Below are positions 15,993 to 25,193 of a stretch of DNA of 64,000 nt, one piece after another. The stretch spans positions 1 to 64,000 of the forward strand of contig JBAXGN010000004.1 in the NCBI GenBank assembly GCA_037139415.1, read 5' to 3'. Origin of the DNA: Verrucomicrobiota bacterium. GTDB taxonomy: Bacteria; Verrucomicrobiota; Verrucomicrobiia; Limisphaerales; Fontisphaeraceae. Numbering within the stretch: the first letter of the stretch is position 1; each line of letters begins with the position of its first letter. The position numbers were made by a program, and so were the translations under genes. Below the pieces are notes generated by a model. That model was given only the letters and a program-made list of their open reading frames with translations, ran no database searches and was not told where the DNA came from.

Positions 15993-17183
15993 TTAGATTT
16001 TCTTGGGCAGCTTGGTCCAAGCGCCCTTCTTGGCGGAACTCTTGACACACGTCTCAATGAACGCGATGCCCATCCAGCCATCTTCCACGTTGGCGTACTT
16101 GCTGCCGTCCGTGCTGAACTTCTCGCCCGCCTTCCATTTACGCACATCGGCTTCAAAGCAGCGATGCAGGCGCGCGAACGCGTCGTGGAACGCCTCGGGA
16201 TGTCCCGCCGGGATGGTGGGTTCCGCCATGAGATCGGCCGGCAGTTCCTTGGGCAGGAAACCGTCGCCCGCAGTCACCGCCCCGCGCCAATAGACCCGGT
16301 CAGGCTGATTGGCAAGGTGGATCGTGATGCTCTCGGGTTCCTCTTGGCGCCAGCGCAAAGTGCCCTTGGTGCCAGCCACCACAATGCCGAGATCGTTCTT
16401 GTGGCCGATGCAAATCTGCGAGGCACGCACGAGGGCCTTGCCGCCATTGCTCAGCTTGCCGTAGATGGTAAAATGATCATCCAACATGCGGCCCTGCACG
16501 AAGGTCTCGAGCTGCGCGGAAACCTCGGTGACATCCAGGCCGGTGACATAGCGGAGTTGCATGAGGGCGTGGGTGCCGATGTCGCCGCCGCAACCGGAGC
16601 CGCCAGCGCGCTTGGGATCCACGCGCCACGACGCCTGCTGCTGGCCAGTGGCTTCGAGTTTGGTGGCGAGCCAGCCCTGGATGTAGTAGCTATCCACCCA
16701 GCGGACGTCACCCAGCAAGCCACTCTGCACGATGTAGCGGCTAAAACGGCTGGTCCAGTGGCCCAAATAGGTATGCGCCACTCCGAACGGCACGTTCAGC
16801 TTGCGCGAGGTCTTCACCAGGTCGTTGGCTTCCTTCAGGTTCAGGCACAGCGGCTTTTCGCAAAACACCGCAATGCCCGCCTTCATCGCCTTCATGGCCG
16901 GATCGTAATGCACAAAATTGGGCGTCACGATCAGGATGTAGTCTAGCTTCTGATCTTCCGGCAGGCTGGCGTTGGCCGCGATCATCTCATCATAGGAACC
17001 ATAACCCTTGATCGGGTACGGCCACTTTTCCGCTTCTTCCATCGCGATCTTGGGATCGGGGAACAACGCGCCCGCGACGACGCGGCGGGTGCCGTCAAAA
17101 TGGATTGCTTTTTGGTGCGGATGCACGATGAACGCGCCTTTGCCGCCACCGACCAAACCGACATTAAGAACTTTTTGAGCCAT
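15993..17183 (-). CDS. Gfo/Idh/MocA family NAD(P)-dependent oxidoreductase
   Basis: A 396-residue dehydrogenase of the glucose-fructose oxidoreductase/inositol dehydrogenase family, probably acting on a sugar or cyclitol. The N-terminal Rossmann fold starts with VGLVGGGKGAF. The conserved EKP motif (VFCEKPLCLN, with Lys) is present. The GGDIGTHALMQLRY segment supplies the His of the catalytic region. No signal peptide is seen, so it is cytoplasmic. It has its own terminator. The substrate cannot be assigned from sequence. The same family occurs again at 27843 in a secreted form. Confidence 0.92.
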   Translation of the reverse strand: MAQKVLNVGLVGGGKGAFIVHPHQKAIHFDGTRRVVAGALFPDPKIAMEEAEKWPYPIKGYGSYDEMIAANASLPEDQKLDYILIVTPNFVHYDPAMKAMKAGIAVFCEKPLCLNLKEANDLVKTSRKLNVPFGVAHTYLGHWTSRFSRYIVQSGLLGDVRWVDSYYIQGWLATKLEATGQQQASWRVDPKRAGGSGCGGDIGTHALMQLRYVTGLDVTEVSAQLETFVQGRMLDDHFTIYGKLSNGGKALVRASQICIGHKNDLGIVVAGTKGTLRWRQEEPESITIHLANQPDRVYWRGAVTAGDGFLPKELPADLMAEPTIPAGHPEAFHDAFARLHRCFEADVRKWKAGEKFSTDGSKYANVEDGWMGIAFIETCVKSSAKKGAWTKLPKKI

Positions 17184-17279
17184 AGTCTTTTATGTTTTCG
17201 CTGTTGCTATGTTATCATTTATTTTCCCTTGAGGAAACCCATTTGCAGGATTTCACCCTCAAGGACCACTGGGTATTGC

Positions 17280-17303
17280 GCGGCCAGCATAAAGGCTGGC
17301 CGC
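17280..17303. other. GC-rich hairpin between genes
   Basis: Arms GCGGCCAGC and GCTGGCCGC form a 9-base stem with a 6-base loop between the coiled-coil gene and the dehydrogenase gene. No T run follows on the minus strand, so it is not a standard terminator; RNA processing or attenuation is possible. Confidence 0.3.
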
Positions 17304-17417
17304 ATGGTTTCAAGACATTTGTGGCGAATTTGCCAAGGATTCTGAAACGACGCACCGGGGTGGCCATAGTGCCGGTTAAATTGGCAAACTCCGCCAGCCG
17401 ATGCAGGCAAGGTAAAC

Positions 17418-20400
17418 TTATTTGGGCCGCGCCCATTCGATCATGATGTCTTTTTTGAGCGAGGCGGTTTTTTTCCCGGAAGCATCCAATAACTCAATCT
17501 CGAGGGTATCCACCCGAATCAAGTCCTGGGGAATACTCGCCGTTTCATCCACACCAACCTGGAGCACTTGCAGGCTGCGGCCGGCCGTCACCTCGGCGGG
17601 CGGGATGGCAAACCAGGAGGCCGTCACCAGTTTTCGGGAATCGTATATTTTAGCGGTCAGTTTACCCGCGCCACCCACCATGTTACAGCGCACCGCAATG
17701 GTGCCGTGAAACAAGTCGTTTTGCCGGAAATCTTCCAACTCGATGGTGCTGCTGGGAGCCACCGGGGCTTTGGCGGAAGAATCCGCTTCTGAATTACCTT
17801 TGGCGGTATCTGCCGCTGCTGCCCCCGGAGCCTTCCAGGTTAGGAGCATGGTGGCGGGATAAATGTTCTCCTGTTTGCCAGCACTCGCTTCCGACAGATA
17901 GACATAGACCTTATCGGTCGTGACGGCGCGAACCTCTGGATTGTCTGGATGGAATTTCACCGGAAAGAGGGCGAAATTGCGGCGGGATTTGGCAATTTGC
18001 ACCGGGGTAGCCTGGAAGAAACGGCTGACCTCGGGCTCGCGCGCCCGGGTAACGTTGACTCCCAGCATGGGCGAGGTCATATCATCCTTGTACTCGTACT
18101 CAACGCCAATGGTCATCTGGCTGCGATCCAGACTGCGATTGACCACATCCACGTTGGTAACCTTGCTCTTCAAGTGGGTGGCCATGACCGGCCCGCTCGA
18201 TGGTTGCGCCTCGGCCGCCTGATCCGCCCGCAAGCGGGCCATTTCTTTGGCCTTGGCGACGGCCTCGGCAGCGGCGCGCGCCTCGGCTTCGGCTTTCACC
18301 TTGGCTTCCGCAATGGCCCGGGCCTCGGCTTCCACTTTCGCCTTTTCTTCAGCCAGCCGTTTTTCTTCGGCCAGCCGTTTGACCTCTTCCTGGGCCTTGC
18401 GCTCCGCTTCCTCGCGAATTTTGGCTTTCGCGGACGCTTGCTCTGCCGCCAGTCGGCGTTCCTCAGCCAGGCGTTGGGCGGTTTCTTCAGCCAGGCGTTG
18501 GGCTTCCGCGCGTGCCTTGGCTTCCGCTTCGGCTTTTGCGCGCGCCAGTTCCCGCTGCCGCGTCTCTTCCTCGGCCTTCAATCGGGCCGCTTCCCGGACC
18601 TTGGCTTCCGCCACCGCCTGCTCTTCCGCCAGCCGTTTTTCCTCCGCCAACCGTTGGGCTGCCGCCTCCGCCTTGCGTTGGGCTTCCGCGCGGGCCTTGG
18701 CTTCCTCTTCGGCTTTCAACCGCGCCAGTTCCCGTTGCCGATCCTCTTCTTCGGCCTTTTTGCGCGCCTCGTCACGGGCCCTGGCTTCCGCCACCGCCTG
18801 CTCTTCTGCCAACCGCTTTTCCTCGGCCAAGCGTTTAGCCTCGGCCTCGGCCTTGCGTTGGGCGTCCGCGCGGGCTTTGGCTTCCTCCTCGGCCTTCAAC
18901 CGCGCCAACTCTCGTTGTCGCTCTTCTTCTTCGGCCTTTTTGCGCGCCTCGTCGCGGGCCTTGGCTTCCGCCACGGCCTTTTCCTCCGCCAGCCGCTTTT
19001 CCTCGGCCAGGCGTTTGGCTTCGGCCTCCGCCTTGCGCTGTGCTTCCGCGCGGGCTTTAGCCTCTTCTTCAGCCTTCAGCCGCGCCAACTCACGTTGCCG
19101 ATCCTCTTCCTCCGCCTTTTTGCGCGCCAGTTCCCGTGCCTTGGCTTCCGCCGCCGCCTGCTCATCCGCCAGCCGCTTCTCCTCGGCCAGGCGTTTGGCC
19201 TCGGCCTCGACTTTGCGTTGCGCTTCCGCGCGCACCTTGGCCTCCTCGGCTAAACGTTCACGCTCTTTGGCCACCGCCTCCGTGCGAGCCTGCTCTTCGG
19301 CCAGCCGCTTTTCCTCGGCCAGGCGTTTGGCTTCGGCCTCCGCCTTGCGCTGTGCTTCCGCGCGGGCTTTAGCCTCTTCTTCAGCCTTCAGCCGCGCCAA
19401 CTCACGCTGCCGATCTGCTTCCTCGGCCTGCTTGCGCGCCTCTTCCCGTGCCTTGGCTTCTGCCACCACTTTTTCTTCCGCCAGCCGTTTTTCCTCAGCC
19501 AAGCGTTTGGCTTCAGCCTCTGCCTTGCGCTGCGCTTCCGCACGGGCCTTGGCCTCCTCTTCGGCTTGCAAGCGTGCCATTTCGCGCTGCCGATCCTCTT
19601 CCGCTGCCTTCAAACGCGCCGCCACCCGCGCCTTTTCTTCCGCCGCCGCCCTTTCTTCCGCCAGCCGTTTTTCCTCGGCCAGGCGTTTGGCGTCTGCTTC
19701 GGCCTTGCGTTGTGCTTCAGCACGCACCTTGGCCTCTTCCTCGGCCTTCATCCGCGCCAGCTCCCGCTGCCGCTCCTCTTCCACCGCTTTCAACCGCGCG
19801 TCTTCCCGTGCTTTGGCTTCCGCCACCGCTTTTTCTTCCGCCAGCCGTTTTTCCTCGGCCAGGCGTTTGGCGTCTGCTTCGGCCTTGCGTTGTGCTTCAG
19901 CACGCACCTTGGCCTCTTCCTCGGCCTTCATCCGCGCCAGCTCCCGCTGCCGCTCCTCTTCCACCGCTTTCAACCGCGCGTCTTCCCGTGCTTTGGCTTC
20001 CGCCACCGCTTTTTCTTCAGACAAGCGCCGCTCTTCCGCCAGCCGTTTAGCCTCTTCTTCGGCCTTCATCCGCGCTTCTTCCCGCGCCTTAAGTTCAGCT
20101 TCCTGACGCGCTTTTTCTTCCGCCAATCGTTGGGTCTCCGCGTCCGCCTTGGCTTTGGCTTCAGCGAGTTCCTTGGCGTGCGCCTCGGCCGCCAGCCGCG
20201 CTTGCTCGCGCACTTCCGCCTCCGCTTTGGCCTTGGCTTCCGCCTCGGCCGCTTGCCGTGCGGCCTCCTTGGCTCGTTTTTCCTCTTCGGCGGCTTTTTG
20301 CGCCAGTTCCTTGGCACGGGCTGGATCAAAGGTGGACTCTTGGGGAGTTTCCGGCATGGGTACAGCCTTGGCATTCGCACTTCCCCACTTGACGGTCTTC

Positions 20401-20876
20401 AAAAAAGTAGTGACTGAAACAACGGAATAGCCATTGATGTCGGTCAAATATAGGTAAATACGGTCCGTGGTCAATTGCGGCGGAACCCCCGGCTCATCGT
20501 TGAAGTATCTGATGGTAAATGAAACCGGCGCACGCCCCCGCCCGATGGTAACAGAATCCGCCCCAAACCAAACAGAGACCGACGGCTGATCTTTTTTACG
20601 CACCACGGGAACCAGTTTGGCGGAAGACCCGGCCACACCATCATAGTTAAAATCCACCGTCACCACCACCTCGGTGCCATCGGCAGACTGTTTGCCCACG
20701 CGCAAATTACTAAAAACCGGCCCGCCCATGCCCATACCCATCTGACCTGGCCCCTGCATGTTATTAATCATCGGCGCCGCCCAAGCGGGCAACGCCATTT
20801 GGCAAATGAGCATCCAGATGATCATTCCCCGAATTAGACGCTCTCCAATACTTCTCAAATTATGGTCCGGCTTCAT
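17418..20876 (-). CDS. Giant TolA-like coiled-coil secreted protein with three related beta domains
   Basis: An 1152-residue protein. A signal segment (MIIWMLICQMALPAWAAP) is followed by a Met/Gly-rich stretch and a beta domain (about residues 53-165). About 700 residues of Ala/Glu/Lys/Arg-rich helix follow (about 183-890) with the motif AKRLAEEKRLAEE repeated. Two more beta domains close the protein (about 903-1020 and 1045-1152). The first two beta domains share the ending TTDRIYLYLTD / TTDKVYVYLSE. The third shares the GGAGKLTAK...ASWF pattern with DGVAGSSAKL...SVWF. The helix could be a coiled coil or a single stable helix spanning the periplasm. No catalytic motif is seen. Function is unknown; a structural or envelope-spanning role is inferred. 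Confidence 0.85.
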   Translation of the reverse strand: MKPDHNLRSIGERLIRGMIIWMLICQMALPAWAAPMINNMQGPGQMGMGMGGPVFSNLRVGKQSADGTEVVVTVDFNYDGVAGSSAKLVPVVRKKDQPSVSVWFGADSVTIGRGRAPVSFTIRYFNDEPGVPPQLTTDRIYLYLTDINGYSVVSVTTFLKTVKWGSANAKAVPMPETPQESTFDPARAKELAQKAAEEEKRAKEAARQAAEAEAKAKAEAEVREQARLAAEAHAKELAEAKAKADAETQRLAEEKARQEAELKAREEARMKAEEEAKRLAEERRLSEEKAVAEAKAREDARLKAVEEERQRELARMKAEEEAKVRAEAQRKAEADAKRLAEEKRLAEEKAVAEAKAREDARLKAVEEERQRELARMKAEEEAKVRAEAQRKAEADAKRLAEEKRLAEERAAAEEKARVAARLKAAEEDRQREMARLQAEEEAKARAEAQRKAEAEAKRLAEEKRLAEEKVVAEAKAREEARKQAEEADRQRELARLKAEEEAKARAEAQRKAEAEAKRLAEEKRLAEEQARTEAVAKERERLAEEAKVRAEAQRKVEAEAKRLAEEKRLADEQAAAEAKARELARKKAEEEDRQRELARLKAEEEAKARAEAQRKAEAEAKRLAEEKRLAEEKAVAEAKARDEARKKAEEEERQRELARLKAEEEAKARADAQRKAEAEAKRLAEEKRLAEEQAVAEARARDEARKKAEEEDRQRELARLKAEEEAKARAEAQRKAEAAAQRLAEEKRLAEEQAVAEAKVREAARLKAEEETRQRELARAKAEAEAKARAEAQRLAEETAQRLAEERRLAAEQASAKAKIREEAERKAQEEVKRLAEEKRLAEEKAKVEAEARAIAEAKVKAEAEARAAAEAVAKAKEMARLRADQAAEAQPSSGPVMATHLKSKVTNVDVVNRSLDRSQMTIGVEYEYKDDMTSPMLGVNVTRAREPEVSRFFQATPVQIAKSRRNFALFPVKFHPDNPEVRAVTTDKVYVYLSEASAGKQENIYPATMLLTWKAPGAAAADTAKGNSEADSSAKAPVAPSSTIELEDFRQNDLFHGTIAVRCNMVGGAGKLTAKIYDSRKLVTASWFAIPPAEVTAGRSLQVLQVGVDETASIPQDLIRVDTLEIELLDASGKKTASLKKDIMIEWARPK
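18601..20030. repeat. Tandem 180-base coding repeats in the coiled-coil gene
   Basis: Units with a 180-base (60-codon) period are marked by GCGTTTGGC-type anchors at about 18651, 18831, 19011, 19191, 19323, 19503, 19683 and 19863. One interval is only 132 bases. The two copies at 19652-19838 and 19832-20018 are identical along about 187 bases, showing a recent duplication or gene conversion. Confidence 0.85.
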
Positions 20877-21065
20877 AACCAGTTCATTATCAAATGCAAG
20901 TCAATTGAGATAGCATAACGGCAAACGGGCATCCGGTCAAACGAATAGGACAGGTTGTTGGTGGCGCAATCGGAACGCGTCGCAACCATATTCAATCCGC
21001 CATGCGCATGTAGTATTTGCATGTCTTCACCTTACCAAATCGCCGGGGCTGTCAAAGACCGGGTT

Positions 21066-24000
21066 TTACCGCACCTGGAACTGGTAGGAACCGGACGCAA
21101 TCTGGAAAACCGCATATCCCGGTTCCTGGCGCAGGAGCTGCACCCCGGGACTTGCTTGCGCCGCGAGGTTACTTTCCCGCACCTCGGCAGCGGATTTCGC
21201 CGGGACAAATACGGTGGCAGTGGTGTTTGGCGGGATGGTCACCTGCAAGGTGAATTGACCGTCGGTTTTCTTCCAGTCGGTGCGAATGCCTCCGTAGATC
21301 GAATCGTAACTGCCGCGAGCCCAGGTGAGATCCCCAACGAGTTGGGGTTTGATGAGGATTCTCTTGAAGCCCGGGCCGGCAGGATCGCCGCCAATTCCCG
21401 CGACGTCCTGATAAAACCACTCCAGAATATGGCCCAGCATGAAATGATTGTGCGACGATCCTCGACGGGCATCCCAGGCCTCGGTGAGGCTGGTGGCACC
21501 TTGCTTGAGTTGGTAGCCGTAACCGGGCCGCTCAGACTGGTTGTTCATATCAAACAGCACCTCCGAATGCCCGCCGTCAGCCAGGGCACGCACGAGGTAT
21601 CGGAAACCAACATCGCCGGCGGTGAGTGCGTTGGTGCGGGCGCGCACATCGGCGACCAATGCCGCGACCAACGCCGGTTTTTCTGCCAGATCCGCCAGGT
21701 CCAGCACACACGGGATGGCGTTCGCACACTGCGATCCGGTCGAATATTGGTGGGTGTCCGGGTTACGGAATTTTGTATTAAAAGCGGTGCGAATCGTATC
21801 CGCCAGAAGCGCATATTTTTCAGCGTCTTCTTGGTACCCAAGCAGTTTGGCGGCTTGCGCAATCACCCAGGCACCCTTGAAATAGAACGCGGTGGCGGTG
21901 AGCGCACGCGGCGTCAACTGCGCCTCGCCGGGGGGCTTGGGACCGATGTCATACCAATCACCCAAGCCGTGGTTGACAATGTGATCCGTAGCTTTACTGC
22001 CCAAGTAGATCACATAACGCTTCATGCCCGCATAATGGCGGCGCAGTAATGCGAGGTCGCCGGTCCATTCATACTGTTGCCAGGGCACCAGCAGAAAGGC
22101 GCTGCCCCATTCCGGCGAGTCACGGAATCCGCCGTTGAAAACGACATATTCCGGGGCAATGTCGGGCACCAAACCCGCTTCTGTCTGCGAGTCAGCCATG
22201 TCATTCATGCTTTTGGTGAAAAGTTGCGCCAGGTCCCATTCATAACGCAGCGAGGGGCCGTTGAGGTGATACTCTTCCAACCAGCCAAGGCGTTCGCGAT
22301 GCGGACAGTCGGTAAGCACACTGACCATATTCGCGCGCTGCGCCCACCGAATGAGCGTGCGGATGCGGTTGAACAGTTCATTCGAGCAGGAAAATTCACC
22401 CGCGGGCGGCGAGGCAGAATGCACCACCACACCTTCGAGGGATTCGACTGCGGGCAACGCGTCATTGCCGGCTGCCGGCTCAAGTTCCACCTGCAAATAA
22501 CGGCAGCCGTGATACCAGAATTTCGGGAACCAGGTTTCGCTGGTGTCGCCCGACAGCGTGTATTTCCAATAGGCCTCGCCACCACCGACGGAACCACGAT
22601 CCACAGGACCATCTTTCTTCAGCAGTTCTGCCGGGGTGATTTTTATCGACGTTCCAGGCGGGCCGTGAACCCGAAATCGCGGCATGAGAGGTGCGTTCTG
22701 GCCCAGATCATAGACCGTCACCCTGGGCGACAGTTCCTTGACACTCACAGGTTGCAACACGTCGAACGCGCGCAGCGGCGGAGCCGCGCTGCTGAGTCCG
22801 CGCAGCGTACCACCCGGCCCCGTGACGCACAGGGCGGGAAACCACTGGGTGGCGGCAAAACCAGGCTGGCTCCAGCCTTTGGGTTCCAGGCGGGCGTCAT
22901 AGTCTTCCCCACCATAAATGCAGGAGAACGTAATGGGGCCGGACGCAACCTGCCACTCCGGGCCGGTGCCAATGATCTGGCTGGTGCCATCGGCGTACTC
23001 CAGGTGCAGTTGGGCGATGGCTTTCAGCGGACCAAACGAACCTTTGAACTTGGTATAGCGTCCGCCGGACACGTTATACATTCCGTTACCCAGCAGCAGC
23101 CCCACCGCATTGCGTCCGGTCTGTAACATTGGAGTGATGTCATGAGTGTCGTACAGGCAGGTTTTGTCATACTTCGTCCAACCGGGAGCAAGCAGGTCGG
23201 CCCCGACTTTCTGACCGTTGACACTCAGCTCATACTGGCCCAAGCCGCATACATGCACAACGGCACGTTGTAAACCGGGTTTCAACGAGAACTCATGTCG
23301 GACCAGTAGCGTTTGATATTTTGCCGAAGCGCCGCCGATGAGACCCAAGCCATCCGTCAGGGAATCTTTGCCCCAACCGTAATTCTCCACACTGTCCTTG
23401 GCGGTGACCTTGGCACCCACCGCCGCGTTGGTATTGCCCGAAATCACTTCCAACTGTTGCAGCGCAAAACAGAACTTGGTGTCGCGCCGCCATGATTGGG
23501 TGACCGTCACCCGCACATATCGGGCCGTGACCTCCTTGGCCTTGAGCGTCACGGACCGATAACCCGGATTCTTATAATCCGCACCGGTATGGTCGGCCAC
23601 CACATCGGGCTTGGTGAATTCTGCATCCGTCGCAGTTTCCACCTTGAACCGGATGGGAAATCCGAAACCATCTTTGTTCTCGTGTCGCATCGGATGCAGC
23701 CGGAAGGCGGACACTGGCAAGGCCCGGCCCAAATCCACCTGTACCCACTTGGTGTCGTCGGCATGGCCTGCCTCGCTGGCATGATAGCCACGTGCCTTGC
23801 GGGGGGATATCTGTGCGCCCTCGGCGCTGATCCAGCGCGCCTGCCAGTCGGTTTCGCGCAATATACCCATCGTCCACGAAGCCGGCTGGCTCCAAGTGGA
23901 AGGCTTGCCATCTTTGTCCCAAACCCGGATTTTCCAGAAAACCCGTTGGGAAGACTTCAAGGGCGCACCGGCGTAGGGAGTCTGAATACTGCTTTCCGAA

Positions 24001-24311
24001 ATCACCTTGCCGCTATCCCACAGATCGCCTTGGTGATGTGCCAAAGTGTTTTGCGTGGTTGCCACGAGTACCTGATAGGCGGTTTGTTTTTGACCGCGTG
24101 TGCTGCTCTGCAGTTTCCAGAATACTCGCGGTTGCGCCGTGTCCACGCCCAACGGGTTGACGGCATATTCACAGCGCAAATCCATGACGGCCAGGGAATC
24201 GGGAGCTTGGGCAGCCGCCCACCCGCCGAGGAGAATGAGCATACCCACGCTCCAAGCGCCAAAGTTGCGGGACTTGGGCGTAGTTGGCAAACTAGTTTGA
24301 TATGAAAGCAT
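21066..24311 (-). CDS. Alpha-L-rhamnosidase (GH78) with inserted discoidin-like domain
   Basis: A 1081-residue glycoside hydrolase that releases terminal alpha-L-rhamnose by inversion. An N-terminal signal peptide ends near WAAAQA, so it acts in the periplasm or outside. The rhamnosidase N-terminal fibronectin-like domain (DLRCEYAVNPLGVD) comes first. An insert at about residues 170-320 resembles an F5/8 (CBM32-like) binding domain (WVQVDLGRALPVSAFRLHP, ARYVRVTVTQS). The beta domains and the (alpha/alpha)6 barrel follow. TDCPHRERLGWLEEYHL matches the conserved DCPxRxERxGW acid region, and PEWGSAF the following motif. It stands alone between gene-poor flanks. Confidence 0.93.
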   Translation of the reverse strand: MLSYQTSLPTTPKSRNFGAWSVGMLILLGGWAAAQAPDSLAVMDLRCEYAVNPLGVDTAQPRVFWKLQSSTRGQKQTAYQVLVATTQNTLAHHQGDLWDSGKVISESSIQTPYAGAPLKSSQRVFWKIRVWDKDGKPSTWSQPASWTMGILRETDWQARWISAEGAQISPRKARGYHASEAGHADDTKWVQVDLGRALPVSAFRLHPMRHENKDGFGFPIRFKVETATDAEFTKPDVVADHTGADYKNPGYRSVTLKAKEVTARYVRVTVTQSWRRDTKFCFALQQLEVISGNTNAAVGAKVTAKDSVENYGWGKDSLTDGLGLIGGASAKYQTLLVRHEFSLKPGLQRAVVHVCGLGQYELSVNGQKVGADLLAPGWTKYDKTCLYDTHDITPMLQTGRNAVGLLLGNGMYNVSGGRYTKFKGSFGPLKAIAQLHLEYADGTSQIIGTGPEWQVASGPITFSCIYGGEDYDARLEPKGWSQPGFAATQWFPALCVTGPGGTLRGLSSAAPPLRAFDVLQPVSVKELSPRVTVYDLGQNAPLMPRFRVHGPPGTSIKITPAELLKKDGPVDRGSVGGGEAYWKYTLSGDTSETWFPKFWYHGCRYLQVELEPAAGNDALPAVESLEGVVVHSASPPAGEFSCSNELFNRIRTLIRWAQRANMVSVLTDCPHRERLGWLEEYHLNGPSLRYEWDLAQLFTKSMNDMADSQTEAGLVPDIAPEYVVFNGGFRDSPEWGSAFLLVPWQQYEWTGDLALLRRHYAGMKRYVIYLGSKATDHIVNHGLGDWYDIGPKPPGEAQLTPRALTATAFYFKGAWVIAQAAKLLGYQEDAEKYALLADTIRTAFNTKFRNPDTHQYSTGSQCANAIPCVLDLADLAEKPALVAALVADVRARTNALTAGDVGFRYLVRALADGGHSEVLFDMNNQSERPGYGYQLKQGATSLTEAWDARRGSSHNHFMLGHILEWFYQDVAGIGGDPAGPGFKRILIKPQLVGDLTWARGSYDSIYGGIRTDWKKTDGQFTLQVTIPPNTTATVFVPAKSAAEVRESNLAAQASPGVQLLRQEPGYAVFQIASGSYQFQVR

Positions 24312-24376
24312 AAATTTGTGCTATTGATGCCATAAAGACAACCCGACCAAAAGCGTAAATGATATTTTCGAAACAC

Positions 24377-24405
24377 TTGCCACGGAGGCAACGGACGCCT
24401 ATGCT
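24377..24405 (+). promoter_or_regulatory. Sigma-70-like promoter of the YchF-related gene
   Basis: TTGCCA (24377-24382) and TATGCT (24400-24405) are separated by 17 bases. The inferred transcription start is about 20 bases before the ATG at 24432. Confidence 0.5.
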
Positions 24406-24431
24406 AGGCCCAGATTTAACCAAGCATACAC

Positions 24432-25133
24432 ATGAAAATTTGTCTGATTAGCATTACGGAAGTCAAAGCTGGCAAAGTGAATTTGAAGGATCCGCGGCTG
24501 GATCTGGCCGATAAGCTGGTTGAGGCGAAGAAAAAAGCCTATGCCCAAGTGGACGCGGTGGGGGAGGAAGACCTCGTGACCTCGGATGCGGTGTTGACCA
24601 ATGAGGAGGGCAAGGCAGACCTGATCCTCCGGGATCTGGAGTTTGTGGAAACCCGGCTAGAGCGCACTCCGCCAGAGGCTGAGCGTGCCGCATTGCTGAA
24701 AATCAAGGCTGCCCTCGAAGGTGAAAAATTTGTCAGCCAGGCTGGGCTGTCGCCCGAGGAGCGGGGAGCAGTAACGGTGCATAATTTCGTCACGGATCGT
24801 CCGATTGTCGTGGCGCGCGCGGAAGAGCTGGCCGAGCCGGATGCGTTGATGCTGCGCGCCGTGGCGGAAGGCGGCTACATCAGTTTCCTCACGGTGGGCG
24901 GCAAGGAAAACCGGGCCTGGCTGATTCGCAAGGGCGCGACCGCCTGGGATGCCGCTGGCGGCATCCATTCCGATATTCAGAAAGGCTTTATCCGCGCGGA
25001 AATCATCAGTTTCGCGGACTTTGAGGCGGCGGGCGGAGAGACGGAAGCCAAGCGCGCCGGCAAACAGCGGCTGGAAACCAAGACGTACGTGATGCAGGAT
25101 TATGATGTGGTGAATTTCCGGTTCAATAAATAG
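24432..25133 (+). CDS. YchF/OLA1-related protein lacking the GTPase domain
   Basis: A 233-residue protein. The C-terminal 90 residues match the TGS-like (DUF933) domain of the ribosome-binding ATPase YchF: GGYISFLTVGGKENRAWLIRKG, IHSDIQKGFIRAEII, then YVMQDYDVVNFRFN at the end. The middle (about 60-110) resembles the YchF coiled-coil region (LILRDLEFVETRLER), and KDPRLDLADKLV recalls YchF's PDPRLDxLA. The P-loop, switch regions and NxxE base-recognition motif are absent; YchF is about 363 residues. It cannot bind nucleotide as YchF does. It may bind ribosomes or compete with a full YchF elsewhere. A sigma-70-like promoter lies upstream, and nothing suggests a frameshift. Confidence 0.82.
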   Translation: MKICLISITEVKAGKVNLKDPRLDLADKLVEAKKKAYAQVDAVGEEDLVTSDAVLTNEEGKADLILRDLEFVETRLERTPPEAERAALLKIKAALEGEKFVSQAGLSPEERGAVTVHNFVTDRPIVVARAEELAEPDALMLRAVAEGGYISFLTVGGKENRAWLIRKGATAWDAAGGIHSDIQKGFIRAEIISFADFEAAGGETEAKRAGKQRLETKTYVMQDYDVVNFRFNK

Positions 25134-25193
25134 CGGGGGCCAGAAAAATTCTGGGCGCGGTTGCCGATGTCAAATCTCGTGTTAACTTCGCGT

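Noticed and set aside
17949-20417. Long open frames on the plus strand opposite the coiled-coil gene (up to about 620 codons)
   Set aside because: They arise because Ala/Glu/Lys/Arg codons rarely give stop codons in the opposite frames. They have no signals or domain, and their composition mirrors the repeats.
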